Positions 28,903 through 37,304 of a stretch of DNA of 41,567 nt are shown here, in pieces (within the stretch, counting starts at the first letter, position 1; the number at the start of each line of letters is the position of its first letter). The stretch is from positions 210,944 to 252,510 of the forward strand of contig NZ_RDBP01000054.1 in NCBI RefSeq assembly GCF_008042045.1. The letters are read 5' to 3'. A program made the translations under genes and the position numbers. The notes beneath the pieces were generated by a model that did not search any database, was not told the origin of the DNA, and worked only from the letters and a program-made list of their open reading frames with translations. The stretch is from Streptomyces sp. T39 (GTDB lineage Bacteria; Actinomycetota; Actinomycetes; Streptomycetales; Streptomycetaceae).

Positions 28903-31563
28903 GTGACCCGGTACGGCGCGGGCCGGCCGCCCGCTGGCGACGCCGAGCGCCCCGGACCCGCGGCGGTCGACGCGCGCGGCCCGTCGGCGCGCCCGCCCGA
29001 CCCCGCGGCGGCCGGCGGCGGTCCCGCGGCCCCGGACGAGCTGGCGATGGTCCTCGCCCAGGCGGAGGCGGCCGCGATCGAGGCCGTCGGCGGCTTCGCG
29101 GGCGGCCTGTACATGCGGACCACCTCCCCGGAGCTGCTGCTCCTCGCGGTGATCGCCGGACTGCCGTCCGACCTGTTCCGGCACTGGTGGCGCATGCACG
29201 TCAACAGGCCGTTCCCCCATTCGGAGGCCTACCGGTCCGGCCGGCCCGTCTATCTCGGCGACGCCGAGGAGGCCATGCGCCGCTACCCCCAGCTGATGGC
29301 CGGTCTCCCCTTCCCGTTCGGCTCGCTGTACGTGCCGATCGTCCACCGTCGCGACACCTACGGGATCATCGCCGTGCTGCGACCCGGCACACCCGGCCGG
29401 GGCGTCGAGGAGGCCGACCGGCGCCGCATCACGGGCATCGCGGCGCGTCTCGGGGAGACGCTCGCCGCCATGCCCGTCGACGGGCGGATCCAGTGGGAGG
29501 GCGACCCGCTGGCCGTCACCCTGCCGAGCGTGAGCTCCCCGCCGGTCCGTTTCGGCACCTTCGACTGGGACCTGGACGCAGGCACCGTCACCGGCGACGA
29601 GGGCTGGTGCAGCATCATGGGCGCCCAGCCGGCGGGCCTCCCGCTCACCGTGGACGAGGTGGCCGCACGCGTCGAACCGGCCGACGCGTACGGCCTGTGG
29701 GCCGTCGCCCGGCACGCCTCGGAGTCGGACCGTCCCGTCACCCGCAGGATCCGCCTGCAGGGCGCGGACGGCCGCCCCCACCTGGTGGAGATGTCCGGCC
29801 GCCGGGGGCGGCGGCGCGGCGGATCCGGCGGCACCCGGCTGACCGGCTTCCTCGTCGACCTCGGCGCCGGGCCGGTGGTGGCCGAGTCGGCGGACCGGCT
29901 GCCGCAGGGGGTCTGCTCCGTCGACCGCCTCGGCCGCGTCACCTACCTCAACCGGCACGCCGAGACGATGGTCGGCCTGCCGCGCTCCTCGCTGCTCGGC
30001 ACCGTCCTGTGGGAGAGCGTGCCGTGGCTCGGGCAGCCCGCTTACGAGGACTACTACCGCTCCGCCCTGCTCTCCGGGGACCCGGCGCACTTCCTCGTCC
30101 AGCGGGACCAGGGCTGGCTCTCCGTCTCCGTCTTCGCCGGCCACGACGGGCTCACCGTCACGATGGGCCCCGCCGACCAGCCCGCCTACACCCCCGGTTC
30201 GGTCGTCGCCCCCGGCACCGGCATGGGCTCCCCGGCCGACCGCGCGGTCGCGCTCTACCGGCCGGTCGCCCTCGCCATCGCGCTCACCGAGGCGGTGACG
30301 GCCCGTCAGGTGTCCGCCGTGGTCACCGAGGAGCTGCTGCCCGCCTTCGGCGGACGCCAGCTGGCCATCTACCTCCTCAACGACCGCCATCTGTACCTCT
30401 CCTGGGAGACCGGCTTCCCCCGCGGCTTCCTCGACCGGTTCGACGGAGTCGGTCTCGACTCCAAGATCCCGGGCGTCGACACCCTCACCACCGGGCGCCC
30501 CCTCTTCTTCGAATCCATGCACCACCTCGCCGAGGCGTACCCCGGCATCCCGCTCGACGCCCACGTCGGCGCCCGCGCCTTCCTGCCGCTGATCGCGTCC
30601 GGACGGCCCGTCGGCTCCTGCATCCTCGGCTTCGACCAGCCGCGCGGCTTCAGCCCCGAGGAACGCACCGTGCTCACCGCGCTCGCCGGTCTCATCGCCC
30701 AGGCCCTCCAGCGCGCCCAGCGCTACGACTCCGAGGCCGCGCTCGCCCGCGGCCTCCAGGACGGGCTGCTGCCGCGCCGGCTGCCCATCGTCGACCAGCT
30801 CGACACCGTGGCCTGCCACCTCCCGGGCACCCAGGGCATGGACGTGGGCGGCGACTGGTACGACGTCGTGGAGACCGCCCGCGGCGTCGCCATCGTCATC
30901 GGCGACGTCCAGGGCCACGGTGTGTCCGCGGCGGCCACCATGGGCCAGCTGCGCAGCGCCGTCAGGGCCCTGGCCGTCAGCGGCCACGGGCCCGCGGAGG
31001 TGATGGGCGGCACCAACCGGCTGCTCATCGACCTCGACCCGGGCCAGTTCGCCAGCTGCTGCTACATCCTGCTCGACCCCGCCGGAGGCCGCGCCGAGGC
31101 CGTGCGGGCCGGCCACCTCCAGCCCCTGCTGCGCCGCCCGGACGGCCGCACCGAGGTGCTGGACCTGCCCGGCGGCGTGGTTCTGGGGGTGGACGCCGAC
31201 GCCGAGTACCCGGTGACCGACTTCCATCTCGAACGCGGCGCGGTGCTGGCCATGTTCACCGACGGTCTCGTCGAGACGCCCGGCATCGACATCGACATCG
31301 GCATCGAGCGGCTGCGCCTCACCCTGTCCGACGTCGGCGCCTCCCCGCTCGGCGACACCGCCGACCGGCTGATCAACGAGGCGCGCCAGACCCCCGACCG
31401 CCCCGACGACATCGCCCTGCTCCTCGCCGCCCGCTGGATCGAGGCCCCCGACCGTCCCCCGGCCCGCGGCGCGGACCATGCGCCCGCCGCGCACGGGGAC
31501 GGGCACGCGCCCGGGGCCCGGCATTCGGACGAGGTCCGGGACGCGGACGGGGACGGCGGATGA
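28903..31563 (+). CDS. GAF/PAS sensor PP2C (SpoIIE-type) phosphatase
   Basis: An 886-residue signalling protein, using the GTG at 28903. Rough order: GAF ~47-190, PAS-like ~213-326, PAS ~330-423 (LNRHAETMVGLPRSSLLGTV), GAF ~447-606, PP2C phosphatase ~610-843. Phosphatase motifs are MDVGGDWYDVVE, VIGDVQGHGVSAAATMG, RAGHLQPLL, FTDGLVETPG and RPDDIALLLAARW. Unlike the phosphatase at 6295 it has no C-terminal kinase-like domain and ends in a His/Asp/Gly-rich tail. It probably dephosphorylates an anti-anti-sigma factor in response to a small-molecule or redox signal. The start is uncertain: an ATG at 28867 and longer in-frame extensions exist and none has a well-spaced ribosome site. The stop overlaps the UDG start. 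Confidence 0.83.
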   Translation: MTRYGAGRPPAGDAERPGPAAVDARGPSARPPDPAAAGGGPAAPDELAMVLAQAEAAAIEAVGGFAGGLYMRTTSPELLLLAVIAGLPSDLFRHWWRMHVNRPFPHSEAYRSGRPVYLGDAEEAMRRYPQLMAGLPFPFGSLYVPIVHRRDTYGIIAVLRPGTPGRGVEEADRRRITGIAARLGETLAAMPVDGRIQWEGDPLAVTLPSVSSPPVRFGTFDWDLDAGTVTGDEGWCSIMGAQPAGLPLTVDEVAARVEPADAYGLWAVARHASESDRPVTRRIRLQGADGRPHLVEMSGRRGRRRGGSGGTRLTGFLVDLGAGPVVAESADRLPQGVCSVDRLGRVTYLNRHAETMVGLPRSSLLGTVLWESVPWLGQPAYEDYYRSALLSGDPAHFLVQRDQGWLSVSVFAGHDGLTVTMGPADQPAYTPGSVVAPGTGMGSPADRAVALYRPVALAIALTEAVTARQVSAVVTEELLPAFGGRQLAIYLLNDRHLYLSWETGFPRGFLDRFDGVGLDSKIPGVDTLTTGRPLFFESMHHLAEAYPGIPLDAHVGARAFLPLIASGRPVGSCILGFDQPRGFSPEERTVLTALAGLIAQALQRAQRYDSEAALARGLQDGLLPRRLPIVDQLDTVACHLPGTQGMDVGGDWYDVVETARGVAIVIGDVQGHGVSAAATMGQLRSAVRALAVSGHGPAEVMGGTNRLLIDLDPGQFASCCYILLDPAGGRAEAVRAGHLQPLLRRPDGRTEVLDLPGGVVLGVDADAEYPVTDFHLERGAVLAMFTDGLVETPGIDIDIGIERLRLTLSDVGASPLGDTADRLINEARQTPDRPDDIALLLAARWIEAPDRPPARGADHAPAAHGDGHAPGARHSDEVRDADGDGG

Positions 31564-32375
31564 GCCGGACACCGGGAGGCGGGCCGAGCGGACCGCCGGC
31601 GCCCGCCGACCCGGCGTTCCCCGCCCGCACCGCCCCCCGCTGCGCCTCGCTGGGCGCACTCGACCGGCAGGTCTCCCGCTGCGGGGCCTGCCCCCGCCTC
31701 GTCGCCTGGCGCGAGAGCGTGGCCGCAGCGCCGCGGGCCGCCTTCCGCGACGAGGAGTACTGGGCCCGGCCCGTGCCCGGCTTCGGCCCCCGGGACGCGT
31801 CGCTCGCCGTCGTCGGACTCGCCCCGGCCGCCCACGGCGGCAACCGCACCGGGCGCATGTTCACCGGCGACGACTCGGGAGACGTGCTCTTCGCCGCGCT
31901 GCACACCGCGGGACTCGCCTCGCGGCCGGCGTCGACCGACCGGGACGACGGCCTCACCCTGCACGGCGTACGGGTCACCGCACCCGTCCACTGCGCCCCG
32001 CCGCAGAACCGGCCCACTCCCGGGGAACGGGACGCCTGCCGGCCCTGGCTCGCCGCCGAACTCGGCCTGCTGCACCGGCTGCGGGCGGTCGTCGTGCTCG
32101 GCGGCTTCGGCTGGCAGGCGCTGCTGCCCGTCCTCGCCGACGCGGGCTACGACAGCCCCCGCCCCCGGCCGGCGTTCGGCCACGGCGCCCACCACATCCT
32201 CACCCGCGCCGACGGCGGCGAGGCCCTCCACGTGCTCGGCTGCTACCACCCCAGCCGGCGCAACGTCTTCACCGGCCGCCTCACCCCGGCCATGCTCCTG
32301 GAGGTGCTCACCCGCGCCGCGCGGATCAGCGGTGCGGGTCGCGGTGCAGATGGGCCAGCACCTTGTCCGGAGTGA
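31560..32375 (+). CDS. Family 5 uracil-DNA glycosylase (UdgB-like, iron-sulfur)
   Basis: A 271-residue enzyme. The family-5 active-site motif GLAPAAHGGNRTGRMFTGDD lies near residues 85-104, and the C-terminal motif CYHPSRRNVFTGRL near 229-242 holds the catalytic-loop histidine. Cysteines in RCGACPRL, VHCAPPQNRPTP and RDACRPWL match the 4Fe-4S ligands of this family. It excises uracil, and in some members hypoxanthine, from deaminated DNA, which is useful in a high-GC genome. Its ATG overlaps the phosphatase stop, suggesting co-transcription. Its 3' end overlaps the convergent molybdenum-hydroxylase gene by 50 bases. Confidence 0.93.
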   Translation: MSRTPGGGPSGPPAPADPAFPARTAPRCASLGALDRQVSRCGACPRLVAWRESVAAAPRAAFRDEEYWARPVPGFGPRDASLAVVGLAPAAHGGNRTGRMFTGDDSGDVLFAALHTAGLASRPASTDRDDGLTLHGVRVTAPVHCAPPQNRPTPGERDACRPWLAAELGLLHRLRAVVVLGGFGWQALLPVLADAGYDSPRPRPAFGHGAHHILTRADGGEALHVLGCYHPSRRNVFTGRLTPAMLLEVLTRAARISGAGRGADGPAPCPE

Positions 32376-34440
32376 ACGGGGGCTCCCGCAGGCGCGCCCC
32401 CAGGGCATGACGGACCGCGTTCCCGATCGCCGCCGCCGTGCCCACGATCCCGATCTCGCCGATGCCCTTGCTGCCCATCGGGTTGAGGTGCGGATCGTCC
32501 TCGTCCAGCCAGTGCGCCTCGACCATCGGCACGTCGGCGCAGACCGGCACGTGGTACGAGGCGAGGTCGCACTCCGCGACGTCGCCGAAGCGGGCGTCCA
32601 GCGTGCTGCCCTCCGTCAGGGCCATCCCCAGCCCCATCGTCATCCCGCCCGTCAACTGCGACCGCGCGGTACGCGGGTTGAGGATGCGCCCGGCGGCGAA
32701 CACCCCCAGCAGCCGCCGTGCGCGGACCTCGCCGGTCACCGTGTCCGCGCCGATCTCCGCGAACACGGCACCGAACGCGTGCCGCGCGTACGGCACTTCG
32801 GCGCCGGCCTCGGCCCGGGTGTCGGCCGTGGCGGTCAGGCCCTCGGGGGGCACCGGCCCGTCGTGCCCGGACAGCAGTGCCGCCAGCTGCTCGCTCGCCC
32901 GGTGCACCGCCCAGCCCCAGGACGCCGTCCCCGACGAGCCGCCCGCCAGCGGCGCGGCCGGCAGCGCCGTGCTCCCCACCTCCACCCGCACCGCGTCCAG
33001 CGGGACGCCCAGCACCTGCGCGGCGATCTGCCCGAGCACCGTGCGCGCGCCGGTGCCGATGTCCGTGGCGTTCACCCGGATCCGGTAGCGCCCGCCGGGC
33101 TCCGCGGTCGCACTCGCCCGCGAGGGGCCGACGAGCACCGGATACGTACTGGCCGCGACGCCCGACCCGATGAGCAGGTCCCCCTCCCGCCGGGAACCGG
33201 GCCGGGGGTCGCGCTCGTGCCAGCCGAAGCGCCGGGCCCCCTCGCGCAGACAGCCGGGCAGACCGCGGCTGCTGAACGGCCGCCCGCTGTCGGGCTCGGT
33301 CGCCGGCTCGTTGCGCAGCCGCAGCTCCACCGGGTCGATGCCGGCGGCCTCCGCGAGCTCGTCCATCGCCGACTCCAGCGCGTACATCCCGGACGCCTCA
33401 CCGGGCGCCCGCATCCACGACGGAGTGGGCACGTCCAGGTCCACGACCCGGTGCACGGTGCGGCTGTTGGGGGAGGTGTACATCACCCGCGCGGGCACGG
33501 CGGCCTGCTCCACGAACTCCCGCACCCGCGACGTGCGGGTCACCACCTCGTGGTCGAGCGCGGTGATCACCCCGTCGGCGTCCGCGCCGAGCCGCACCCG
33601 GTGCAGGGTCGGTGCGCGGTGGCCCACGACCGCCGCGAGGTGGCGCCTCGGCAGCGCGATCGTGACGGGCCGCCCCGTGCGGCGGGACGCCATCACCGCG
33701 AGGACCACGTGCGGCCGGGGCGTCCCCTTGGACCCGAAGCCGCCGCCGACGTGTTCGGACACCACGGTCACCCGGCGCCGGTCGAGCCCGAACATCTGGG
33801 CCAGCACCTCGCGGACCGTGCCGGCGCCCTGGCTGGAGTCCTGGACGGTCAGCGTGCCGTCGTCCTGCCAGTGGGCGGTCGCCGCGTGCGGTTCCATCGG
33901 GTGGTTGTGCAGCGCGGTCAGCGCGTACTCGGCCTCCACCCGCACCGCCGCGGAAGCGAACGCCCCGTCCGGGTCCCCGCGTTCGCGCAGGCCCGGGTGG
34001 CCGCCGTTGGCCTCCTCGGGGATGCGCAGGCCGGGCCGGTCGCGCGTGAGCAGCACGTCGTGCTCCTCGGTCTCGTACGAGACGAGCACCGCGGCGGCGC
34101 CCGCGCGGGCGTTCTCCAGCGTGTCCGCCACCACGAGCGCGACGTACCAGCCCCGGTGGGGGACCCGGTCGTCCTGGAGGAGGGCGAGGGTCGCGTCGTC
34201 GGGGGCGGCCACCCGGGGGGCGTTCTCATGGGTCAGCACCGCCCGCACACCCCGCACCGCCAGGGCGGGACCGGCGTCGACGTCCGTGACCCGGCCGCGG
34301 GCGACGGTCGCCGGCACCGGCCAGGCGTACAGCCGGTCCGGCGGGCGGTACTCCGACGCGTACCGGGCCCGCCCGGTGACCTTGTCGCGTGCCTCGCTGC
34401 GTTCCGCGTCCGCCCCGAGGACGCGTCCGTCGTCCGTCAT
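32326..34440 (-). CDS. Molybdopterin-binding subunit of xanthine-dehydrogenase-family oxidoreductase (PaoC/YagR-like)
   Basis: A 704-residue large subunit. The N-terminal hammerhead domain (~18-130) shows DKVTGRARYASEYRP. The Mo-cofactor domains include QDSSQGAGTVREVLAQMFGL, VTVVSEHVGGGFGSKG (~240), SWMRAPGEASGMYALESAMDELA (~350-370) and, near the end, NPMGSKGIGEIGIVGTAAAI (~655-675), whose Glu is the conserved catalytic base of the family. It oxidises an aldehyde or N-heterocycle, passing electrons to the Fe-S and FAD subunits encoded just upstream. ATG overlaps the FAD-subunit stop (ATGA). It is last gene of the operon. Substrate unknown; resemblance to PaoABC favours aldehydes. Confidence 0.92.
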   Translation of the reverse strand: MTDDGRVLGADAERSEARDKVTGRARYASEYRPPDRLYAWPVPATVARGRVTDVDAGPALAVRGVRAVLTHENAPRVAAPDDATLALLQDDRVPHRGWYVALVVADTLENARAGAAAVLVSYETEEHDVLLTRDRPGLRIPEEANGGHPGLRERGDPDGAFASAAVRVEAEYALTALHNHPMEPHAATAHWQDDGTLTVQDSSQGAGTVREVLAQMFGLDRRRVTVVSEHVGGGFGSKGTPRPHVVLAVMASRRTGRPVTIALPRRHLAAVVGHRAPTLHRVRLGADADGVITALDHEVVTRTSRVREFVEQAAVPARVMYTSPNSRTVHRVVDLDVPTPSWMRAPGEASGMYALESAMDELAEAAGIDPVELRLRNEPATEPDSGRPFSSRGLPGCLREGARRFGWHERDPRPGSRREGDLLIGSGVAASTYPVLVGPSRASATAEPGGRYRIRVNATDIGTGARTVLGQIAAQVLGVPLDAVRVEVGSTALPAAPLAGGSSGTASWGWAVHRASEQLAALLSGHDGPVPPEGLTATADTRAEAGAEVPYARHAFGAVFAEIGADTVTGEVRARRLLGVFAAGRILNPRTARSQLTGGMTMGLGMALTEGSTLDARFGDVAECDLASYHVPVCADVPMVEAHWLDEDDPHLNPMGSKGIGEIGIVGTAAAIGNAVRHALGARLREPPFTPDKVLAHLHRDPHR

Positions 34441-35423
34441 GCCGCCTCCCCGGCCAGCTCCATGAGGACCCGCACGGCGAGATCGCCGGCGAGCCGTACC
34501 TTGAACGCGTTGTCCCGCAGCGGTTCGGCGGCGTCCAGCTCCGCCTCCGCGGCCTGCTCGAACGCCGCCCTCGTGGCGGGAGCCCCGAGCAGCCGCTCCT
34601 CCGCCGTCCACGCCCGCCACGGGCGGTGCGCCACACCGCCGAAGGCGAGCGAGGCATGCCGGATCCGGCCGTCCTCGACGGCCAGACAGGCCGCCACCGA
34701 CACCAGGGCGAACGCGTACGAGGCGCGGTCGCGCACCTTGCGGTAGACCGAGCGGACGCCGGGGGCGGGCGGCAGGTCCACCGCCGTGACCAGTTCGCCC
34801 GGCAGCAGCTGTGTGTCCACGTCCGGACGGTCGCCCGGCAGCCGGTGGAACGAGGTGACCGGCAGCGTGCGGGGGCCGTCGGCGCCCTCGGTCCGCACGA
34901 TCGCGTCGAAGGCGGCGAGGGCGACGGCCATGTCGGAAGGATGGGTGGCCACACAGTGCGGCGAATGCCCCAGCACCGCCAGGTCCCGGTGCAGTCCCTC
35001 CACCGCGGGGCAGCCGGTCCCCGGCTCGCGCTTGTTGCACGGTTTGGTGACGTCCTGGAAGTACCCGCAGCGGGTGCGCTGGAGCAGGTTGCCGCCCGTC
35101 GTCGCGGAGTTGCGCAGCTGGGCCGAGGCCCCCGCGAGGAGCGCCTGCGACAGGGCGCGGTAGCGGGACCGCACGGCGGGGTGGGCGGCGAGATCGCTGT
35201 TGCGCACGGCCGCCCCGACGCGCAGGCCCCCGTCCGGTGTCCCCTCGACCGAGTCCAGCGGCAGCCGGCGCACGTCGATCAGCATCCGGGGCGCGGTGAC
35301 GCCGAGCTTCATCAGGTCCACCAGATTGGTGCCCCCGGCGAGGTACTGCGCCCCGGGGTGGGCGGCGTACGCGGCGAGCGCCTCGCCGGTGGTCGACGCG
35401 CGCAGGTACCCGTGGGGCTTCAC
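34437..35423 (-). CDS. FAD-binding subunit of the molybdenum hydroxylase (PaoB/YagS-like)
   Basis: A 328-residue medium subunit. FAD-binding motifs are YLAGGTNLVDLMKLGV (~27-42) and ATTGGNLLQRT (~107-117). It carries the four-cysteine insertion typical of PaoB/YagS (Cys119, 129, 138 and 157 in RCGYFQDVTKPCNKREPGTG and the HCVATHPSD that follows), which binds an extra 4Fe-4S cluster in that subgroup. The C-terminal CO-dehydrogenase flavoprotein domain is at ~215-325. GTG at 35423 overlaps the stop of the Fe-S subunit. The cysteine pattern is the main reason for likening this operon to paoABC rather than to ordinary xanthine dehydrogenase. Confidence 0.92.
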   Translation of the reverse strand: MKPHGYLRASTTGEALAAYAAHPGAQYLAGGTNLVDLMKLGVTAPRMLIDVRRLPLDSVEGTPDGGLRVGAAVRNSDLAAHPAVRSRYRALSQALLAGASAQLRNSATTGGNLLQRTRCGYFQDVTKPCNKREPGTGCPAVEGLHRDLAVLGHSPHCVATHPSDMAVALAAFDAIVRTEGADGPRTLPVTSFHRLPGDRPDVDTQLLPGELVTAVDLPPAPGVRSVYRKVRDRASYAFALVSVAACLAVEDGRIRHASLAFGGVAHRPWRAWTAEERLLGAPATRAAFEQAAEAELDAAEPLRDNAFKVRLAGDLAVRVLMELAGEAA

Positions 35424-35956
35424 GACGCCACGTCCTCGATGGCCGCCACGATCCCGGGATAGGCACCGCAGCGGCAGACGTTGCCGCTCATCCGCTCCCG
35501 GATCTCCTCCGCCGTCAGGTCGACGGGGCCCTCGGAGCCCTGTGTCACGAACGACGGGTGACCTTCCCGGGCCTCCGCCAGCATCCCGGCCGCCGAGCAG
35601 AGCTGCCCCGGCGTGCAGTAGCCGCACTGGAGCGCGTCACGGGCCACGAACGCCTCCTGGAGCGGATGCAGTCCCCGGCCCCCGGAGAGGCCCTCCACCG
35701 TGACGATCCGCGCCCCGTCGTACGCCACGGCCGGCAGCAGGCAGCTCAGCACCCGCCGTCCGTCGACCAGGACCGTGCATGCGCCGCACTGGCCCTGGTC
35801 GCAGCCCTTCTTCGGCCCCGTGATCCCGAGCCCTTCGCGCAGGGCGTCCAGGACGGTGGTGCGATGGTCGAGCGCCACCGTGCGGGCGACGCCGTTGACG
35901 TGCAGGGTGACCACGGACGCATGGGCCGGGTCGTCGGGGCGTGCGATGGACTCCAC
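35420..35956 (-). CDS. [2Fe-2S] subunit of the molybdenum hydroxylase (PaoA/YagT-like)
   Basis: A 178-residue small subunit with two iron-sulfur centres. The plant-ferredoxin-type cluster uses Cys52, 57 and 60 (GCDQGQCGACTVLVDG) plus Cys72. The helical-bundle cluster uses Cys111 and 114 (LQCGYCTPGQ) plus Cys161 and 163 (NVCRCGAYPG). No Tat signal is present, unlike E. coli PaoA, so the complex should be cytoplasmic. GTG at 35956 has GGAGG at 7 bases. First gene of a tightly overlapping three-gene operon. Confidence 0.94.
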   Translation of the reverse strand: MESIARPDDPAHASVVTLHVNGVARTVALDHRTTVLDALREGLGITGPKKGCDQGQCGACTVLVDGRRVLSCLLPAVAYDGARIVTVEGLSGGRGLHPLQEAFVARDALQCGYCTPGQLCSAAGMLAEAREGHPSFVTQGSEGPVDLTAEEIRERMSGNVCRCGAYPGIVAAIEDVAS

Positions 35957-36265
35957 GTGCCGTCCTCCGTTCCGTGCGGGGGCGCTCCCCGCGGGGCATG
36001 CCTCCCACCCTGTGCCGGATCGGGCCCGAGCGCGCGCCGGAGAGGGCGAAGGTACGCCCCCTCGCGCGAGGGGGCGTACCGGCGGCCGGAGGTGCCGATT
36101 CGTACGGATACACGAATAATGTGCTCCCATCGGGGTACACGACCTCGAAGCGCATGCCGTGACCGGCTGCGAGCGGCCGCCGTGCCGCCGTCCCGGTCGT
36201 CGCGCGTGCCAGACCGGTGCTGAAGACCACAGGCCGGTACGCAGACACCGAAGGAGATGGAGGCC
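35957..36265. promoter_or_regulatory. Upstream region of the molybdenum-hydroxylase operon
   Basis: 309 bases between the divergent Fe-S subunit and a small + strand gene. It contains a 30-bp perfect palindrome (36051-36080) and, next to it, a weaker inverted pair ATTCGT/ACGAAT (36098-36117), the only A/T-leaning part. No protein is called; minus-strand frames across it run into the Fe-S gene without stop or ribosome site. Confidence 0.55.
36051..36080. promoter_or_regulatory. 30-bp perfect palindrome without spacer
   Basis: The half-site GGTACGCCCCCTCGC is followed directly by its complement. It lies about 95 bases upstream of the Fe-S subunit start, where an operator for the molybdenum-hydroxylase operon would be expected. 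As RNA it could fold into a hairpin, but no gene ends here on either strand. Confidence 0.65.
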
Positions 36266-36424
36266 GTGGACACCCGGGCCTACCCCCGACCGATCACCAG
36301 CCGTGTGCCCGAGGACGAGCGGGTGCGCATCTGCCGCCCCGCCGTGCTCCGGCGGGACGCCGGAACGGCGCGCGAGCCCCGCGAGGCGGGGCCCGAGGCG
36401 CACATCGTCCGCGGCGACGACTGA
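36266..36424 (+). CDS. Small hypothetical protein, 52 residues
   Basis: A 52-residue frame starting VDTRAYPRPITSRVPEDERV and ending AHIVRGDD. AAGGAG lies 9 bases before the GTG. Third-position GC is high across the frame, and a strong terminator follows 17 bases after the stop, both supporting a real gene. It has no membrane segment, one Cys and many Arg/Glu. An ATG at 36257 in the same frame is too close to the ribosome site. I do not recognise the family. Confidence 0.6.
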   Translation: MDTRAYPRPITSRVPEDERVRICRPAVLRRDAGTAREPREAGPEAHIVRGDD

Positions 36425-36441
36425 CGCGCCCAGGCGCGCAC

Positions 36442-36478
36442 CGGTGCCCGCACTCCCCGGCCGGGGGTGCGGGCACCG
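36442..36478 (+). terminator. Terminator after the 52-residue gene
   Basis: CGGTGCCCGCAC pairs with GTGCGGGCACCG (12 bp), and the enclosed loop contains a further CCCCGG/CCGGGG fold. Confidence 0.8.
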
Positions 36479-36499
36479 CCCGTGCGGGGACGCGTGCGG

Positions 36500-36660
36500 G
36501 CGGATTGGACACCTGCGGGCGGGAGCCGGCCGGGCGAACCGGAGACGGACACGTGCGACCGGAGCCGGTCGGACCTGCGGGCGAACCGGACCGGAGAGGA
36601 ACACGTGCGACCGGAGCCGGTCACGGACGCCGACACCGACACCTGCGGGCGGACCGGTCG
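36500..36660. repeat. Degenerate direct repeats
   Basis: The 22-mer beginning ACACGTGCGACCGGAGCC occurs identically at 36549-36570 and 36601-36622, 52 bases apart. ACCTGCGGGCG occurs three times around them (near 36510, 36573 and 36641). The region looks like a decayed tandem array of roughly 52-66-bp units. Confidence 0.7.
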
Positions 36661-36744
36661 CGGACACGGGCGCGCGGGAACGGAACGGGGCACGGACGCG
36701 CGCCGACGGCGGCCGGCCCGGCGGGCGGGACGGTGCAGGGCCTG

Positions 36745-37161
36745 TCAGGCGGGCGGTCGGCCGCCCTGGCCGGGGCGGCCGCCGTCCTGGCCGGGGGCGG
36801 CGTCCCCCTCACCGGGTTCCGGCCGCGGCGGTTCCGCCGCCGCGGGGCGCGAGCCCATGTTCCCGTAACCGTGCATCTCGTGCGGTGTCAGACGTCCCGG
36901 CGTCTGGCGCCCCTGCGAGGGGTCCACCTCGTCGGGCTCGAGACGGCTCTCGACATGGGTGCGGTGGTCGGGCGGGGTGGGCAGTTCGTCGCGGGTGGGC
37001 GCGGCGTCGCGCCGCCTGCGCGCCCCTACCTGCCAGACGATCCAGACCAGCAGGACCAGCAGGCCGACCACGACGAGAAGGAAGACGATCACTGCCGGTG
37101 CTCCCTCGCCCGCGGCGAGATCGGTGAGGGCGCCCTGCGCGGAGGGACTGTATGTGGTCAT
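36745..37161 (-). CDS. Small single-pass membrane protein, DUF6479-like
   Basis: A 138-residue protein. A short N-terminal segment (MTTYSPSAQGALTDLAAGEG) precedes one strong transmembrane helix at ~23-45 (AVIVFLLVVVGLLVLLVWIV), then an Arg stop-transfer (ARRRRDAA) and a Pro/Gly/Glu-rich cytoplasmic tail. The tail has the motif LTPHEMHGYGNMGSRP, typical of a small Streptomyces family often listed as DUF6479. Role unknown. ATG at 37161; no clear Shine-Dalgarno. It probably stands alone between LacI and the repeat region. Confidence 0.72.
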   Translation of the reverse strand: MTTYSPSAQGALTDLAAGEGAPAVIVFLLVVVGLLVLLVWIVWQVGARRRRDAAPTRDELPTPPDHRTHVESRLEPDEVDPSQGRQTPGRLTPHEMHGYGNMGSRPAAAEPPRPEPGEGDAAPGQDGGRPGQGGRPPA

Positions 37162-37265
37162 GGATAGCGACTACCCAGTTTGCCCCGGATGTGACAGCTT
37201 TCGACCCGGACGCGTGAACCCGCGGGCAGGCCGTGTCCCGGGCTCCCGCGCGCCACCCCGTCCGC

Positions 37266-37294
37266 CGGTGCCCCGGCCGCTGCCGGGCGCACCG
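37266..37294 (-). terminator. Imperfect hairpin after lacI-type gene
   Basis: An inner stem CCCGGC-CGCT-GCCGGG is extended by CGGTG/CACCG with a small bulge. It starts about 10 bases beyond the LacI stop. Confidence 0.45.
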
Positions 37295-37304
37295 CCGGAC
37301 CGTG

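Larger units (their letters stand above)
36425..36744. other. Gene-free region with terminator and degenerate repeats
   Basis: 320 bases between the small + strand gene and the end of the DUF6479-like gene. After the hairpin at 36442 it is filled by G/C-rich degenerate repeats (about 36500-36660). Open frames through it on both strands are low-complexity Arg/Pro/Gly and are not believed. Confidence 0.6.

Noticed and set aside
35957..36158. Minus-strand frame starting MRFEVVYPDGSTLFVYPYE
   Set aside because: The opening looks protein-like, but it runs through the 30-bp palindrome and on into the Fe-S subunit gene in another frame with Arg/Pro-rich sequence, and has no ribosome site.
36500..36660. 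CRISPR array
   Set aside because: Repeats are degenerate, only two to three copies, without regular unique spacers or cas genes.
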